A program made the translations under genes and the position numbers. This document shows positions 36,057 to 47,602 of a stretch of 64,000 bases of DNA, piece after piece (the first letter of the stretch is position 1; each line of letters opens with the position of its first letter). Source of the DNA: Hyaloscypha bicolor E (Eukaryota > Ascomycota > Leotiomycetes > Helotiales > Hyaloscyphaceae); NCBI RefSeq assembly GCF_002865645.1, contig NW_020194693.1, positions 682,001 to 746,000 of the forward strand, written 5' to 3'. Below the pieces are notes generated by a model, which saw nothing but the letters and a program-made list of their open reading frames with translations, made no database searches and was not told the DNA's origin.

Positions 36057-36776
36057 GGGGTGTGGGGTGTGGGGAAGAAGAAGAAGTTGGGGTTGAGGGT
36101 TAGAGAGAAGGGGTAGAGGAGTACGCAAGGGATAGAGGCCGAGGGAAGGAGACAGGGGCGGAGATGGGATACCGCGAGGGCAGAGGAAGGGGAACGAAGG
36201 TGTTATGATTGGTGATCGATGCAATTTAGCGGCATAACTGGCTGGCGTTTCGGAGGCATATTCTGGAGTTCCGGGCACAAGATCCAACAAGACTCTTCAG
36301 AGCACAAGCTTGCAAAATAAGAAGCAGCCTCACACATCACTTCACCCATCACAGCATAACAGTTTCACTTTTCAAAGCCCATTTATTGCTCATGTAGACC
36401 GCTAGCACCACCCCGCCGTCCATCAACCAGTCATCGGACGTCAACCTTCCTCCCTTCCCCCAAACACGCAACGAAAGTAAGAGATCGGAAACAAGTCCAC
36501 TCTCCCTTTAGCCGAGAACATCGAAGAAGAAAAGGTATGGCAGTCATTTTACAGCCTATCTAAGCAGCGCCAACGATCAGTGGAATTCCTACGACAGAAA
36601 AGACCAGACCCTTGCATATTTCTTGTCCTCCTTTAAAAGAGAGCTCGCCATTCAGAATGACAAACGAAAATGAAAGACAGCCAATTTTTCAACGACGAAA
36701 ATAGCCAAAGAAAGTAGGGAAATTTTGTCTTAATCTAGGTTGCGGATAAGGGGAAAAGGAGAGACGGATGGGAAGA
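36057..36776. other. Convergent intergenic region (3' ends)
   Basis: Between the stop codons of Trs33 and malate dehydrogenase. The first 150 bp are strongly purine-rich on the plus strand (GAAGAAGAAG, GGGG runs). No gene is seen; it should contain both 3' UTRs. Confidence 0.6.
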
Positions 36777-38054
36777 CTACTTTTGCGGTGGGTTGTGTGC
36801 GAAGCTGACACCCTTTGCGATATTGCCCTTCAGGCCTTCTACGCAAGCCTTAAGGAGTGTCTTTTCGCTCTCGTCGAGGTTGGTAAGGGGGTTATGTGCC
36901 TTCTCTGCGCCGGTGGTCTATTTCTATTAGCAAAGTAATTTGATTGTAGGGAGAGACATACGCCTAGCTCGACGGGAACGGAGAAGAACTCGCAGCCAGT
37001 TTCCTTGAAAATCTCCTCGCCACCTGGAATACCTTGCAGGTAGACGAAGGTTGGGGTAACGATGCCCTTCTCGCCGGTAAGGCCCTTGAGAACTGCTTCT
37101 GCGAATCTGCTTTCATTAGAATTGCTCAGGATGAGGCAAACTGACATACCGGAATCCGGCATAAGCCATAGAAAGAGTAGCAGATCCAAGACCATCCTTA
37201 GCTTTGACAACCTCATCACCACCAAATTGCACGCGCTTGATCAGATCAGCCATCTTTTCATCTGGGATCTTAACAGCAGGCTTTGCCTGGCTGAAGAGAG
37301 GGACAATAGTCTCTCCCGAGTGGCCACCAATGACTGGGATATTCAAGCTTTGTGGGCTCTTCTCGCCAATGATCTCCGCAACGAAGGTCTCTGCTCGGAC
37401 AACATCGAGGGTAGTGACACCGAAGAGACGCTTGGGATCAAAGACTCCCTTCGCCTTGAGGACCTCGGCTGCGATTGGAACGGTTGAGTTGACAGGGTTT
37501 GAGATGATGAGGATATAGGCTTTTGGTGCCACTTCGGCAATGACTTCGATGAGGCCTTTGACAATGCCGGCGTTGATGTTGAAGAGATCATCACGGGTCA
37601 TTCCGGGCTTGCCTGTCCATCATCAGTTTGATGTCCTTGTAAGGAGGGTTTCTACATACGGGGGATTCCAGCGGGAATGATAACGATGTCTGCATCTTTC
37701 ATTGCGAGCTTGGCTCCATCATCCTTTGGAAGATAGCCGGTGATTTTCTATATCCCTCATCAGCTAATTCTTCCACCCCTGTGGATGTACGTACAGCGGG
37801 TGACGAGATATGGGACAGATCTGCTGCGACACCCGGAGTATTGACGACATCGTACAATGCCAATTCGGAGATGAGAGGAGAGGTCTTGAGGAGGAGGGAC
37901 AATGGCTGTTGAGGTCAGCAATGCTCAGCGGGTAAGAATCAAGGCAAGGCACCTGTCCAATTCCACCAGAGGCACCAGCGACAACTAAACGTCATCAGCA
38001 CCATCCCAACACCTTCTCCCCGCCCTCTGCAAACATACCGGCTTTGATTCCCAT
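36777..38054 (-). CDS. Malate dehydrogenase, cytosolic type
   Basis: Catalyses NAD-dependent interconversion of malate and oxaloacetate. Seven exons (38054-38039, 37984-37953, 37905-37795, 37747-37660, 37612-37150, 37106-36962, 36917-36777) with all GT-AG boundaries in phase give 331 residues. Seen: the dinucleotide-binding [14 protein letters not shown] right after the start, [18 protein letters not shown], the [16 protein letters not shown] loop with substrate-binding arginines, [14 protein letters not shown], and the [11 protein letters not shown] block with the catalytic His. No mitochondrial presequence precedes Gly-Ile-Lys-Ala, and there is no C-terminal SKL-type tripeptide, so a cytosolic enzyme (mdhC-like) is inferred. 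Tandem with eL28 on the same strand, 817 bp downstream of its stop. Confidence 0.95.
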
Positions 38055-38871
38055 AATTGCGGTTTCGGTGATGATCGAAATCTGCCCCAACAAGTGTCAA
38101 CATTTACCCCGCATTATCTCCAATTGGCCCCAATCCACCCGGAACCAGCATACCTAAAGTGGAAAAGTCCTAGATACTGCAGAGAATTGGAGGTCGCAGA
38201 GAGGAGTCTGCGAAGAGAAGGTTTTTGTAGGATGAAGGGAAGGGTTGTCTCCTGACTCCTTGAAATTGGTTGGCCGGGTTGAGCTCTTTCTTGCTGGACC
38301 TGGTGGGCAGCCAAGCGAGAGCGGGGTGGGGGTCGGTGGAAGGCTCGATCGGGCCGGCGATTTAAAAGTATTTGTGCGGAAGCTGAACGCTCTCCTTTGC
38401 AGAGATGAAGTTCAAAAAGAGAAGTAAATATTTGAATGGCAGTACCTTGCAGATTAATCAAGACGTTTATACTGCCCCTTAGCACCGCAGGGCCGAGGCA
38501 GCTGCTTCGGCGAGGATCGGACAAGGCTCCTAAGATGGTTGCGACTCTTGCCGATATGATCTTCACATGCCGGAAGACAGGGACAATGCTGGATATACTT
38601 TTACCAGAAGTCAAAACGGTGTTTTCAAGGTTCCATATTTGCTGCAGCCGAGCCAGATGTCCAATGCCGTGAGCCATTCACGATCCTAGTCAGCCACAGG
38701 ATTTTGCAAGTGCCACGAGGCTCTCAAGAGATCCAGTCAGGCCAAAGAATTCCATGCAACCACATATCATAGCATTCACAGACCAAATATAGCTTCTTGC
38801 AAATGAGTTCAGTTCAGTTTATGACTGACTAGCAAGACCGTCCCATGCACCAAGTCATCCCCATGCATCAA

Positions 38872-39604
38872 TCACTCATCCTTCTCAGCAGCCGCCTTCT
38901 TCGCCTTTGCACCACGCAGCTTCTTCTCTGGGGCATCCTTCTTAGGTGTTTGTGACAAACGGATGGCAGATGCGCGGGAAACAGCCTCAGCGCGGAGATC
39001 AGATCGATAACCTGACTTTGCGGTGCTGCTGACGATGCCCTTGTAGGTCCTGTATATACTATCAATATCCTGCTCCATATGTATGCCGCAAGAGATGTAC
39101 ATACTTTCTTGTGGTCTTGTTTCCGCCAAAGGTGACCTTATTGACAGAGCTTCCTGGTCGTTGTGGGTGCTTCGTCTTCTTGGTGATCAACATAACTCCT
39201 CCCTTGTCGCCCTCAGCTGGCGCAACTCCGATGGCCTATTCTAATCAGTATTCCGTCTCTCTGCTGTGTGTCCTTCTCGGCATACCTTGTCGTTAACGAA
39301 ACCGGCATACTGGATAGAAATTAGTAAATGTTCAATCCCCTCGATTTCAAACCATACCTTGCGGGAGTGGACGTTGGTCAGGTTGAGAGGATCACGAGAG
39401 AATCGAACACCTCCACTTGAAGCGCGCTTCACAAGGTAGGAGTTCTGGTGTCCTGTGGTTGATCAGTGCCTGTTGACATGAATTTCCATTTCCCTCTCTC
39501 CAATTCTCCATCTCCACCATTCTTCTCGGGTAGTCATTCCAGGGCAACGTACGGGCAATCTCCCAGATCAAGTCCGCAGACACTTGGCTCGAGTGGTGAG
39601 TCAT
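38872..39604 (-). CDS. rpl28: 60S ribosomal protein eL28
   Basis: Structural protein of the large cytosolic ribosomal subunit (eL28 is present in many ascomycetes and animals and missing in S. cerevisiae). Five exons (39604-39553, 39452-39358, 39309-39286, 39235-39105, 39049-38872) with consistent phases encode 159 residues. Seen: the N-terminal SSDLIWEI-like block (here QVSADLIWEIAR), NSYLVKR, FSRDPLNLTN, HSRKYAGFVNDKAIGV across two junctions, and a very basic tail with repeated KKAAAEK-type text ending at TGA 38872-38874. The intron-rich 5' part and the tiny 24-nt third exon are typical of fungal ribosomal protein genes. Divergent from the DUF2015 gene. Confidence 0.95.
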
Positions 39605-39994
39605 GTTGATTGTATTGAAGTTGTCAACTCAATCTCAATTGTAGTCTTTCAACTTTGACATCGAATTCAAAATTCTGTGTGTATCTCCCCACCAATCAGC
39701 ATCCCTCGCTTCTACCACAAGATTAGCACAACGCTAAGAGCCGCTAAGCCCAATGCGCGCGCTTCGTCACCCCATAATCACCCCCAGCCTCACTCATCCG
39801 CTTTGAGCTCTGTAACGCATCAACAACCATGAGCTGACCTCCCTTACCCCTTCCTAGGGTTTCATGTGCCAAGTCCATTTCCAACTCTCCTGCGACGGAA
39901 TCCCTCCCACTCGTTTCCAACTCCTGAGTCTTTAGAGTTCGTCCAGGACCCTTATAAGCTCCATCCCCAGCCTCCCGCGGGAAGATTTAAGAAG
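39605..39994. promoter_or_regulatory. Divergent promoter region, eL28 / DUF2015
   Basis: 390 bp separate the two divergent start codons, so both promoters must lie here or overlap the leaders. Visible words include CCTAGGGTTTC near 39,853 and two CGCTAAG/CGCTAAGC copies near 39,731-39,749. I cannot assign a named factor with confidence. Confidence 0.5.
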
Positions 39995-40507
39995 ATGGGC
40001 TACCTATTGTACTCCACCGTGTTCGCTCTTCTCGTACTGTCAACCGGTAGCTTCCTATTCCTCCTTCTTTCCCTTCCCTTCCTCCATTTCACTTCACTAA
40101 CGAGCGTATCTACAGTCCTCTTCCTAACCCGGCCCCTCTGGACACCCCTCATGCCATCCCTCTCCATCTCCCTGCCATCAGGCCTACTCTCCTCAATCCC
40201 CTCGCCCTCCTTTCCCTCCTCATTTCCCGGCTCCTCATACCTCTACTCCCGCCTACCCTCCTCCTTCTCGTCAGATATCGAATCCGGCTTCTCCTCGTCC
40301 GCCTTCGACCTCAGCGCCAACGTTGCCGCCGGAGACTCCCGCGCCGGCCTCGACACCGAAAGCAAGCGCGAGATCCAGAGAATTATGAAGAATAGGAGAG
40401 TCAATTTTGACGAGGCGAGACGAATTTATACAGAAGGGAGGTTTGCGAAGAATGGGATTGGGCCGGATGGGAGGCCGAGAGATCCGAAGTTTGTTAGTTT
40501 TTCGTAG
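39995..40507 (+). CDS. DUF2015 / UPF0357 family membrane protein
   Basis: A small conserved fungal family of unknown function related to yeast YCL012C. ATG at 39,995; exon 1 to 40,046, 69-bp intron (GTAGCT...TCTACAG), exon 2 from 40,116 to TAG at 40,505-40,507, giving 147 residues. An N-terminal hydrophobic segment (about residues 2-17) is a signal or membrane anchor. The diagnostic C-terminus, VNFDEARRIYTEGRFAKNG then DGRPRDPKFV, matches the family. The intron length is a multiple of three with no stop, so an unspliced message would stay in frame and add a second hydrophobic stretch. Cellular role unknown. Confidence 0.88.
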   Translation: MGYLLYSTVFALLVLSTGSFLFLLLSLPFLHFTSLTSVSTVLFLTRPLWTPLMPSLSISLPSGLLSSIPSPSFPSSFPGSSYLYSRLPSSFSSDIESGFSSSAFDLSANVAAGDSRAGLDTESKREIQRIMKNRRVNFDEARRIYTEGRFAKNGIGPDGRPRDPKFVSFS

Positions 40508-43500
40508 GGAGGGAGACGGTAGATGAGTTGCATAGAGAGACAGGATTCTGGACTCTTTGCGATAAGTCTGTTGATCTCTTTGACCTTCGAGCGACGATTC
40601 AAGACACCATTATACACTCGATCATACATTACGAAGACTCGAGTCGTTGTATACTACATACTTTACGGATACCCGGAGACCTTTCATACCTCAACTACAT
40701 CATGGGAATCAGCGGAGAGATAGGCATTACGGCGTTCGGACTGAATGATCACGACAATTTCAAGATAGGAGAGAGGATGATGGCTCAGATCCAATGGAGC
40801 CATCAATATGGAGCAAGACACGCCAAGTCAAGTCAAGTTAAGAATCTACATACAGACTATCAATCAGTGGAATGGCTGGGCGAAAGTCCACCACACTATA
40901 AAACACTCTCTCTTCTACATGTTCCACTGTGACCTTCACTCCCAAATCTCTCGATTGAAGAATGATCCCATTCTCACATACCGGTATCTGACTACTCCCA
41001 ACCCTTATCGCAGGAACGGTTTTAGTTTCACATTCCATTCCTCACGATATGCAAGATGTAGTCAGCATTCTCAGACAGGACAACCCTCCAACCCGTTTAT
41101 CCCCAGTACTCTATCCATGTATTTATGCAACAAGCCTTCCATCGGCGCAGACCAAGCCAATGAATTCATCCCACTCAGAAGCATTATCACTTCCCCACCC
41201 GCTTTAGCCCTCAAACGAGTAAAACCTAATCATAACCGCTCTTCCATGAAACAACGCACCGTCACCCCCTCAAAATTAACCTGACTTCTGTGATGGCACC
41301 GCCACAGCTAGATTTCAGGACACGACGATCCTCCACTTCCTCTCCAACCTCCCTCTTGAACTCAGGCGTCTGCAAACTCAAACTTCACTGTAAAGCACGA
41401 GTCTCCCCACCTGTTTGATCTACCAGATCTACATGTCTTAAACAGCTCGCCACTGCGAATGAAACAACACATTCAACCGCGAATACAATGCACTTCCAAG
41501 ACGTCTTATTGGTTCTCAAGTCATCCTTCCACACCTTCCTAGAAGACTCGATATCAAATAAAACATTCAACCACGAATGATTCCCACTATGTCAAAGCGT
41601 GGTGCTAAGACCAAATGTCAAACTTGTGCAGAACACACCCAACCCCACAGAAGACGAATCAAACCTACTTTCATATGCTTAAGTCGATTTATCTTTATGA
41701 ATAACATATCCTTCCAGCCGACAACATCTCTCGGGAACCACGAAAATCATTGTTCTTCAGCCTTCAAGCACAAGCAAAGCCGTATTTAACCTCATTACCA
41801 ACATCTCTCCCCGTTCCCTTTCTCTCTCTATGATTCTATCTTACCTCAAACAGAAAATCCATCCCCCACACCTATCGTTTCAGAAAAGCTATAGTCTTTT
41901 CGCGTTACCGTCATCTTTATTATCGATCTCACATCCTCCTTGGGAAAAGTCACCCCATTCTTCTAGCGCTCTGTGTACATTCACAGTGAGAATGTTTGAC
42001 ATTATTTTCGCGCTTGACAACAATCCTCATCCCACCCGGAGTACGGACGAACATTGCTGTCACGTCCACGCCCTCTATTTACTCTCCCTTTCAAGCACAT
42101 CCCCTTTCACTCCTTGGCTCAGAATGCTGTCCCAACAGAATGTGGAGAGCAGGCGTTCCTGTCACTGACCCTTCTTGCATCAATGCCCGCTTACATCCAA
42201 ATGATGTTATCCTTCAGAGTCTTCTTTCTAATGCCGGACCCAGCACTGCTTACACGTCCGTTTTATACTCAAAGCACAATGATCGAAAAACGTTGCTCAT
42301 CCTGCCTCCGCCTCGCTACCCTTATACCCCCACCTGAAATCTTTATAATAATTAACAAGTCAAACATATCGTTATTCTGCATTTCAAACCATTTACTTCA
42401 ACCCTCCCGTCGCTTTACACAAGCCCTTTCCACCCTCCTTATATTTAGACACACTACTTTCACACCATAAAAGCGGCGAGTTAGCCAGAATGTCATAAAA
42501 GCACACTTCAATACACCCAAAAGCCAATCAAAGAGTTGGAATACAGCAATGAAGCAAGTATCTGCTGTTCTGCTAAGTCTCTCCTTCCCACTTTTCTGAC
42601 ACATGCAATGCTTTTGCTTAGAGCCTGCAAGTCTGTCATTCTCTGTCTTCTCTCGGATTCGTTGTACAAGTCTATAGAATGGACGAAAATGATAACAGAA
42701 GTGGATCTGACAGCAATGAACGAAATGATAATAACAAAGAGGAAATTTTACTCTTTGCGAGCAAAGAGCCTACTATCCCCAAAGAATTCGTCACGAATAT
42801 CCACAAGTTCGCGACTTGTAGGCCACTGAATTAACGCTTCTGAGCTGAGATATCCTATTCCCGTAGCATATGACCTTGAGGTCTTTGTTCTTATTACGTG
42901 TATCGGGCTCGCGTTGTGAGGAGGTTGAGCTTTATACTTATAGACGAGCCTCTTATCACCTTTCCAAGATTGAATTGAATTGAATTAAAAGCACCTTGTC
43001 TCTCGCCTAATGCGCCAACGGATGCAGTCTATCGTATCTCTTACCCACTCTCCTTTGACTTTGATCATCTATAAAGCGGATATCCTCGCAATACTTTGCT
43101 CGACACATACGTGCAACGGTGCTCACGGAGAGCGAGTGGCATGGCATTCATCGACTATCGTTACGGCTATGTCCTTTTAAACTAAAGTCAAGCCTCGGGT
43201 AGTGTGAATGGATATACGTGAGGCAAACCTGATTACAGCGAGGCAGCACGATCGCATATCCGACTCGCTAATTAAACTTAAACTCTATTGTCAATTCTGT
43301 TGTATTGCCAATGCTTTTCATGCTGTCATTTTCATCCAGATTTGGCAAGGGGAGCCTTGCCTCTAGACTTGACACCGGTTAGACAGGACTTCTGAGTCCT
43401 CCAAGCTTGTATTACAGGCTCTCAATACACTACTACTACCCGGACCGACAAACAGCTGTTCTCATCCTTGGGCCTTCCATCACTACGCGCAGGGCGCATA

Positions 43501-44265
43501 TCAGTCGTTGTCACACTCGCGTTAGGAAGAGGTTTGCTTTATACTTAAAAACGAGATTCCTGCCCTGTTTCGTAACTTGAATTCAAGACAATGAGATATC
43601 CACTACATTTCCCAACTTAAATCGAAGTTTGCAGGACTGGCTCAAGGTGGCTAAGTAGTGACAGGAGAGACCCTTTGAGATGCTAGAAAGCAGCTACAAA
43701 AGCTCGTGTGCCTTCGACTTTCCCTTCTTGTATTTAATAAAATATCAAATTTAATTACTTGTATTATATTTCCTAAAAATAGCCCTTACAAATTTATAGA
43801 GAATTTAATAAAGAGTTAAATAGATTAATAGGAATTTAATTAATTACATTATTTAAAAATCTTAAAGCTAAGTGCAACCTGCAAATGCGCAATGTCATGT
43901 TATTTCGGGGGGTTGGCAGTACAGGGGTTATAGGCCTCGGTAGATGTCGTCCAGAGAATTACGGACTCCGCAGATATTCAATTTGATATCATGCACCCAT
44001 TAGCAATTGAACTAAAAAAAGAAAGCCGTATGCCCGTTTCGGTGTTTTGTCTCTTTAGGTTAACGCTAATCCTTCAGTTGTTAAATCAAGACATTAATTG
44101 GTTCGGACATTGCAGTGGCGAAAGGATCAACTGACGCTAGGATCATGTCATGTCGTACACGAGCTTTACGGACTCCGCCCATTAATTAGCCGAGTTCCGA
44201 GTGAAGTTAGATACCAACAAGAAAACGCCCATCCATCCTCGGAATATTCAATCATTCAATTCGAC
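40508..44265. other. Long gene-poor, GC-balanced intergenic region
   Basis: About 3.7 kb with no frame I can defend as a gene. Plus-strand open frames at 40,528-40,932, 40,808-41,284 and 41,830-42,470 lack family signatures and codon consistency. 41.8-42.5 kb is strongly pyrimidine-rich on the plus strand. A short AT-rich, RIP-like patch lies at 43,740-43,870. Two imperfect copies of a block around CTCGCGTT...CTTTATACTTA...ACGAG occur near 42,911-42,960 and 43,518-43,560. The last few hundred bases should hold the promoter of the transporter. Confidence 0.5.
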
Positions 44266-45871
44266 ATGGCTTCCCAAGATACATTCGTTGAAAATGGAAC
44301 TTCGGTTTTGGAAATGTCGCCAGATAAAGAGAGGGGTAGGATTGAAGCGACGGACCTTGTAAAATGGGATGGGCCTGAAAACCCAATGAATTGGCCGAAA
44401 TGGAAGAGACTAGGCCATGTTGCCTTGGTTAGCATTATCATCTTTCTGGTGTCAGTATGATTACTCAGTTGAGGAAGTCGGTCCTGATCTGCTGTAGGAA
44501 CCTCTCTACGACCATCTCCGCTCCAGGTTCTGGTATCCTTATGAAAGATTTTCATCAGGACAATTCAATCATTAGAAACTTAACAATTAGCATATTCCTC
44601 CTCGGCTTCACTCTTGGTCCTCTGGTCATGGCACCACTATCCGAGCTTTACGGGCGTTTGATTGTGTACCATCTTTCAATCGCCACTTTCATTGTATTTC
44701 TTATGGGCTGCGGATGGAGTGAAAGTATCATCTCGTTCCTAATTCTCCGTTTCATTGCTGGATGCGCGGCTTCGTCTCCCTCGACCATTGGTGGAGGAAC
44801 GGTCGCAGATGTCATTCCAGTCCAGGAGAGAGGAGCCGCCATGGCTGTAACAGCAGTGGGACCGATTCTGGCACCTGTGATTGGCCCTGTTGTGGGAGGA
44901 TTTGTCGCACAACAACTTGGCTGGAGATGGACATTTTGGCTTGTTGGTTTTGCCGTACGCATCCATTCTTACTTCGTGGAGTCGATCTAATCGTTAAGAA
45001 GGCTTCAATCTGGCTTGTTGTAGCCATGATCTTCATGCAGGAGACTTATGCGCCAATACTACTTAAACGAAAAGCTGCGCGACTTCGAAAGATAACAGGA
45101 AATGTGGGACCTCAAGCCGAAAGCGGAAAGAACCTGTCACCACTTGCTTATCTTGGACGTGGATTATCTCGGCCGTTGAAGTTGCTGGTTCTATCACCCG
45201 TTGTGCTGCTGCTCTCCATCTACGTCGCGTTTGTTTTTGGGTTGATGTTTCTCTGCTTCAGCACCTATTCCGAAGTCTTCATAGAGCAATATCATTTCTC
45301 GGTCGGCGTTTCTGGATTGACATATCTTGGGCAAGGGATAGGCATGATCATTGGTCTTATTCTGTTTGGAGCTTTGAGCGACAGGATTTTGAAAGCTAGA
45401 GCAGCAAAACACAAGGGAGAGACGACACCTGAAGAGCGGCTACCGCTAATGATATACTTCGCCCCTATTGTTCCAATTGGGTTTTTCTGGTATGGGTGGA
45501 CTGCACAGGAGAAGGTTCAGTGGATGGCGCCAATTGTTGGAACAAGCTTTATCGGCCTTGGTAATTTGTTTGTTATGGTAAGTGCTCTGCTTGGTTGTTT
45601 CCTAACCTAACCTTTTTAGTTGCCGGCCCAGATATATCTCGTCGATGCGTTTGGACCTGAGAGTGCTGCTTCAGCCCTAGCTGCGAACTCGCTCTTGCGA
45701 TCTCTGTTTGCTACATTTTTACCTCTCACAGCTCCACGCCTGTATGCAAGCTTGGGCTATGGATGGGGAAATAGTTTGTTTGGATTTTTGGGTTTGGCTT
45801 TCATACCAGTGCCTGTTTTGTTTTATAAGTATGGGGCGTACTTAAGAAGCAGGTTTCAAGTTCGATTATAA
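44266..45871 (+). CDS. MFS drug:proton antiporter-like transporter (DHA1)
   Basis: A plasma-membrane major-facilitator exporter of the fungal polyamine/multidrug group; substrate cannot be read. Exons 44266-44450, 44498-44954, 44999-45577 and 45620-45871 keep phase and give 490 residues. The N-terminal cytosolic stretch carries VKWDGPENPMNWPKWKR, which is typical of this fungal subfamily just before TM1. Motif A appears as APLSELYGRL, and GGFVAQQLGWRWTFWL has the family's helix 5/6 text. Later helices include SIYVAFVFGLMFLCFSTY and a C-terminal NSLLRSLFATFLPLTAPRLY block. First donor (GT followed by GTCAGT) is the least certain site. Flanked on the 3' side by an AT-rich block. Confidence 0.88.
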
Positions 45872-46952
45872 AAATTCGTTGATTTTCTCGGCAATTATAT
45901 GTTCTGATCGATTGTGTACTAGTGCAGATTGTTCACTAATACTAGAATTAACTAGTAAAATAGGGTTGTTTACTAATTCAGCTGCCCTGATTAATAACTC
46001 AATTAGCTCATAAGCTACTTCAGTATATAATTTTATAGTATTTCGCGTGCTCGCTTAGTACTATTTAGCTTGTACTTAAACGTGTAAGAGAGGTCTCAGT
46101 AATTATAACTAATTCTTATTAGTAGTAGTATTATAATAGCAGAGCTAGAGTAATAGTCAAGGCTCAAAGATCTCTATTTCTTGTTTTATAGAATATAAAG
46201 CTAAAGAGGAGAAGAAGAAGAGAGAGAGAGAGAATAAAAGAAGAGAAGTACTAGCTAAAATAACTGAAACGCTAGCTTAATAAGTAAAGCCAGTTATATA
46301 ATAGCTAACTCCATGAGACCCTAGCTAGTACTATTATAAGTATAGCAGGAATTTCGGCTTTACTAGTCTCGTATTATAAGTTATAATATTTAGAGTATTA
46401 TATATATATTAAAGGCTATATTAGTAAAAGCAAATATAAAAAATAAAAGTTTAATTTAATTTTAAATAAATATAATTAAAAATTATTTACAAAAATTTCT
46501 TTTTATAATTAAAGTTTTATTTCTTACTTATAAAAGAAACTTTAATTAAAATTATAAACTCGTATAATACTTTATTATATAAGAAAAGCCTTATAATACT
46601 TATTAAATATATATATTTATTATTAGTTTTAGAAGTACTTATTATTTCCTTAAATGAATTAGTAATAAAAATAATATATTTCTTTAATACCTTAAATTTC
46701 TTAAAAATAAATTTAAGTAACTTATATTTTTAATTTATATAAATATTATAAATTAAAAAGAATTAGAAACTAACTAATTACTAGAGATTAAAATCCTTAA
46801 TTAATAATAACTTTTAATTTATTATTTATATATATTAGTTTATTTATAAGTATTGGTTTATTTATAAGTATTAGCTTTATAAATATTAAGCTAATATTTT
46901 TAAGTATAATTTGCTTTAAAGCTTTTTTAGGAATTAATTTATTATCAGAAAT
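45872..46952. repeat. AT-rich repeat-derived block
   Basis: RIP-like composition, no genes. Around 46,140-46,290 the words AATAGTCAAGGCTCAAAG, GAGGAGAAGAAG and AACGCTAGCTTAAT resemble, in order, the solo LTR at 62,382-62,587, so a degraded copy of that LTR family is likely. Confidence 0.6.
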
Positions 46953-47245
46953 TCAAACCATTTGAAGAGGAGCAATCGCCGAAGTTGACCTGGCAAAGCT
47001 TGAACCACCGTTTGGATTGAGGAAGTTCGAGCGATCAAAAGAGCTGGAGCCGGAAAGACCACCCGAGTCGAAATTGTACAAGGATGGATTGGAGTTCAGG
47101 CCACTTAGGGAAGATTAATCGCCTAGATTCAGGTACGAATGATTGTCGAATCTGTCGATGCTGAGTGTTGAGTGGCCTCTTTGGTTGAGAGAGCGAGTAG
47201 CGTTTGGATCGAATCGAAAGCCGGTCGAATTGTCTAGGTTAAACG
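46953..47245 (-). pseudogene. Gene remnant with in-frame stop
   Basis: A minus-strand frame reads a Ser/Asn/Gly/Phe-rich sequence with coding-like character (STGFRFDPN, later LYNFDSGGLSGSSSFDR) and ends at TGA 46,953-46,955. It is broken by TAA at 47,115-47,117. A possible intron acceptor (TTTAACCTAG) lies just upstream. Family not recognised. It abuts the AT-rich block, so it looks like the surviving edge of a host gene. Confidence 0.4.
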
Positions 47246-47602
47246 TGTTCAATTAGAAGAATGAATCAAGACCCCTAAGTAGCTCAATGGCCTTACTTCC
47301 AAGAGAAAAGGGTTTCTTTTATGCAGAGATGGCCACAAGCCGATTTCTCGATTTTCGGTAAACCTGAGGAAGGCTAGGGATTCCATAATAAACGAGTCGT
47401 AGTAGGAGCTTGGAGGACTGGGATTTCATACGCAAGACCAAATAGTTAGCGTACGGCAGTTGCGAGTAGCAAAACTAATGTCTGGACGAGATTAGTCCAA
47501 CTCTGACAAGCAGGCGCTCACGGGCACTTAAGCCGCTCAATTTTCCTCCTAAACACTCTACAGATTCTCAAACTAGCTTCAGTCAACTCACTTCGTTTCG
47601 TT

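Noticed and set aside
38114..38677. 187-codon minus-strand open frame just upstream of malate dehydrogenase, possibly a mitochondrial presequence
   Set aside because: It ends in a stop before the dehydrogenase ATG, has no family signature, and the enzyme's sequence matches the cytosolic form that begins at 38,054.
40528..41284. Two overlapping plus-strand frames of about 135-158 codons
   Set aside because: No recognisable motif, no sensible splice structure, and they overlap each other in different frames; likely the 3' UTR and downstream DNA of the DUF2015 gene.
44762..45610. 282-codon frame taken as one continuous gene inside the transporter
   Set aside because: Its first 230 bases are in the wrong frame for the transporter; the GTACGC...GTTAAG intron at 44,955-44,998 joins the real exons and explains it.
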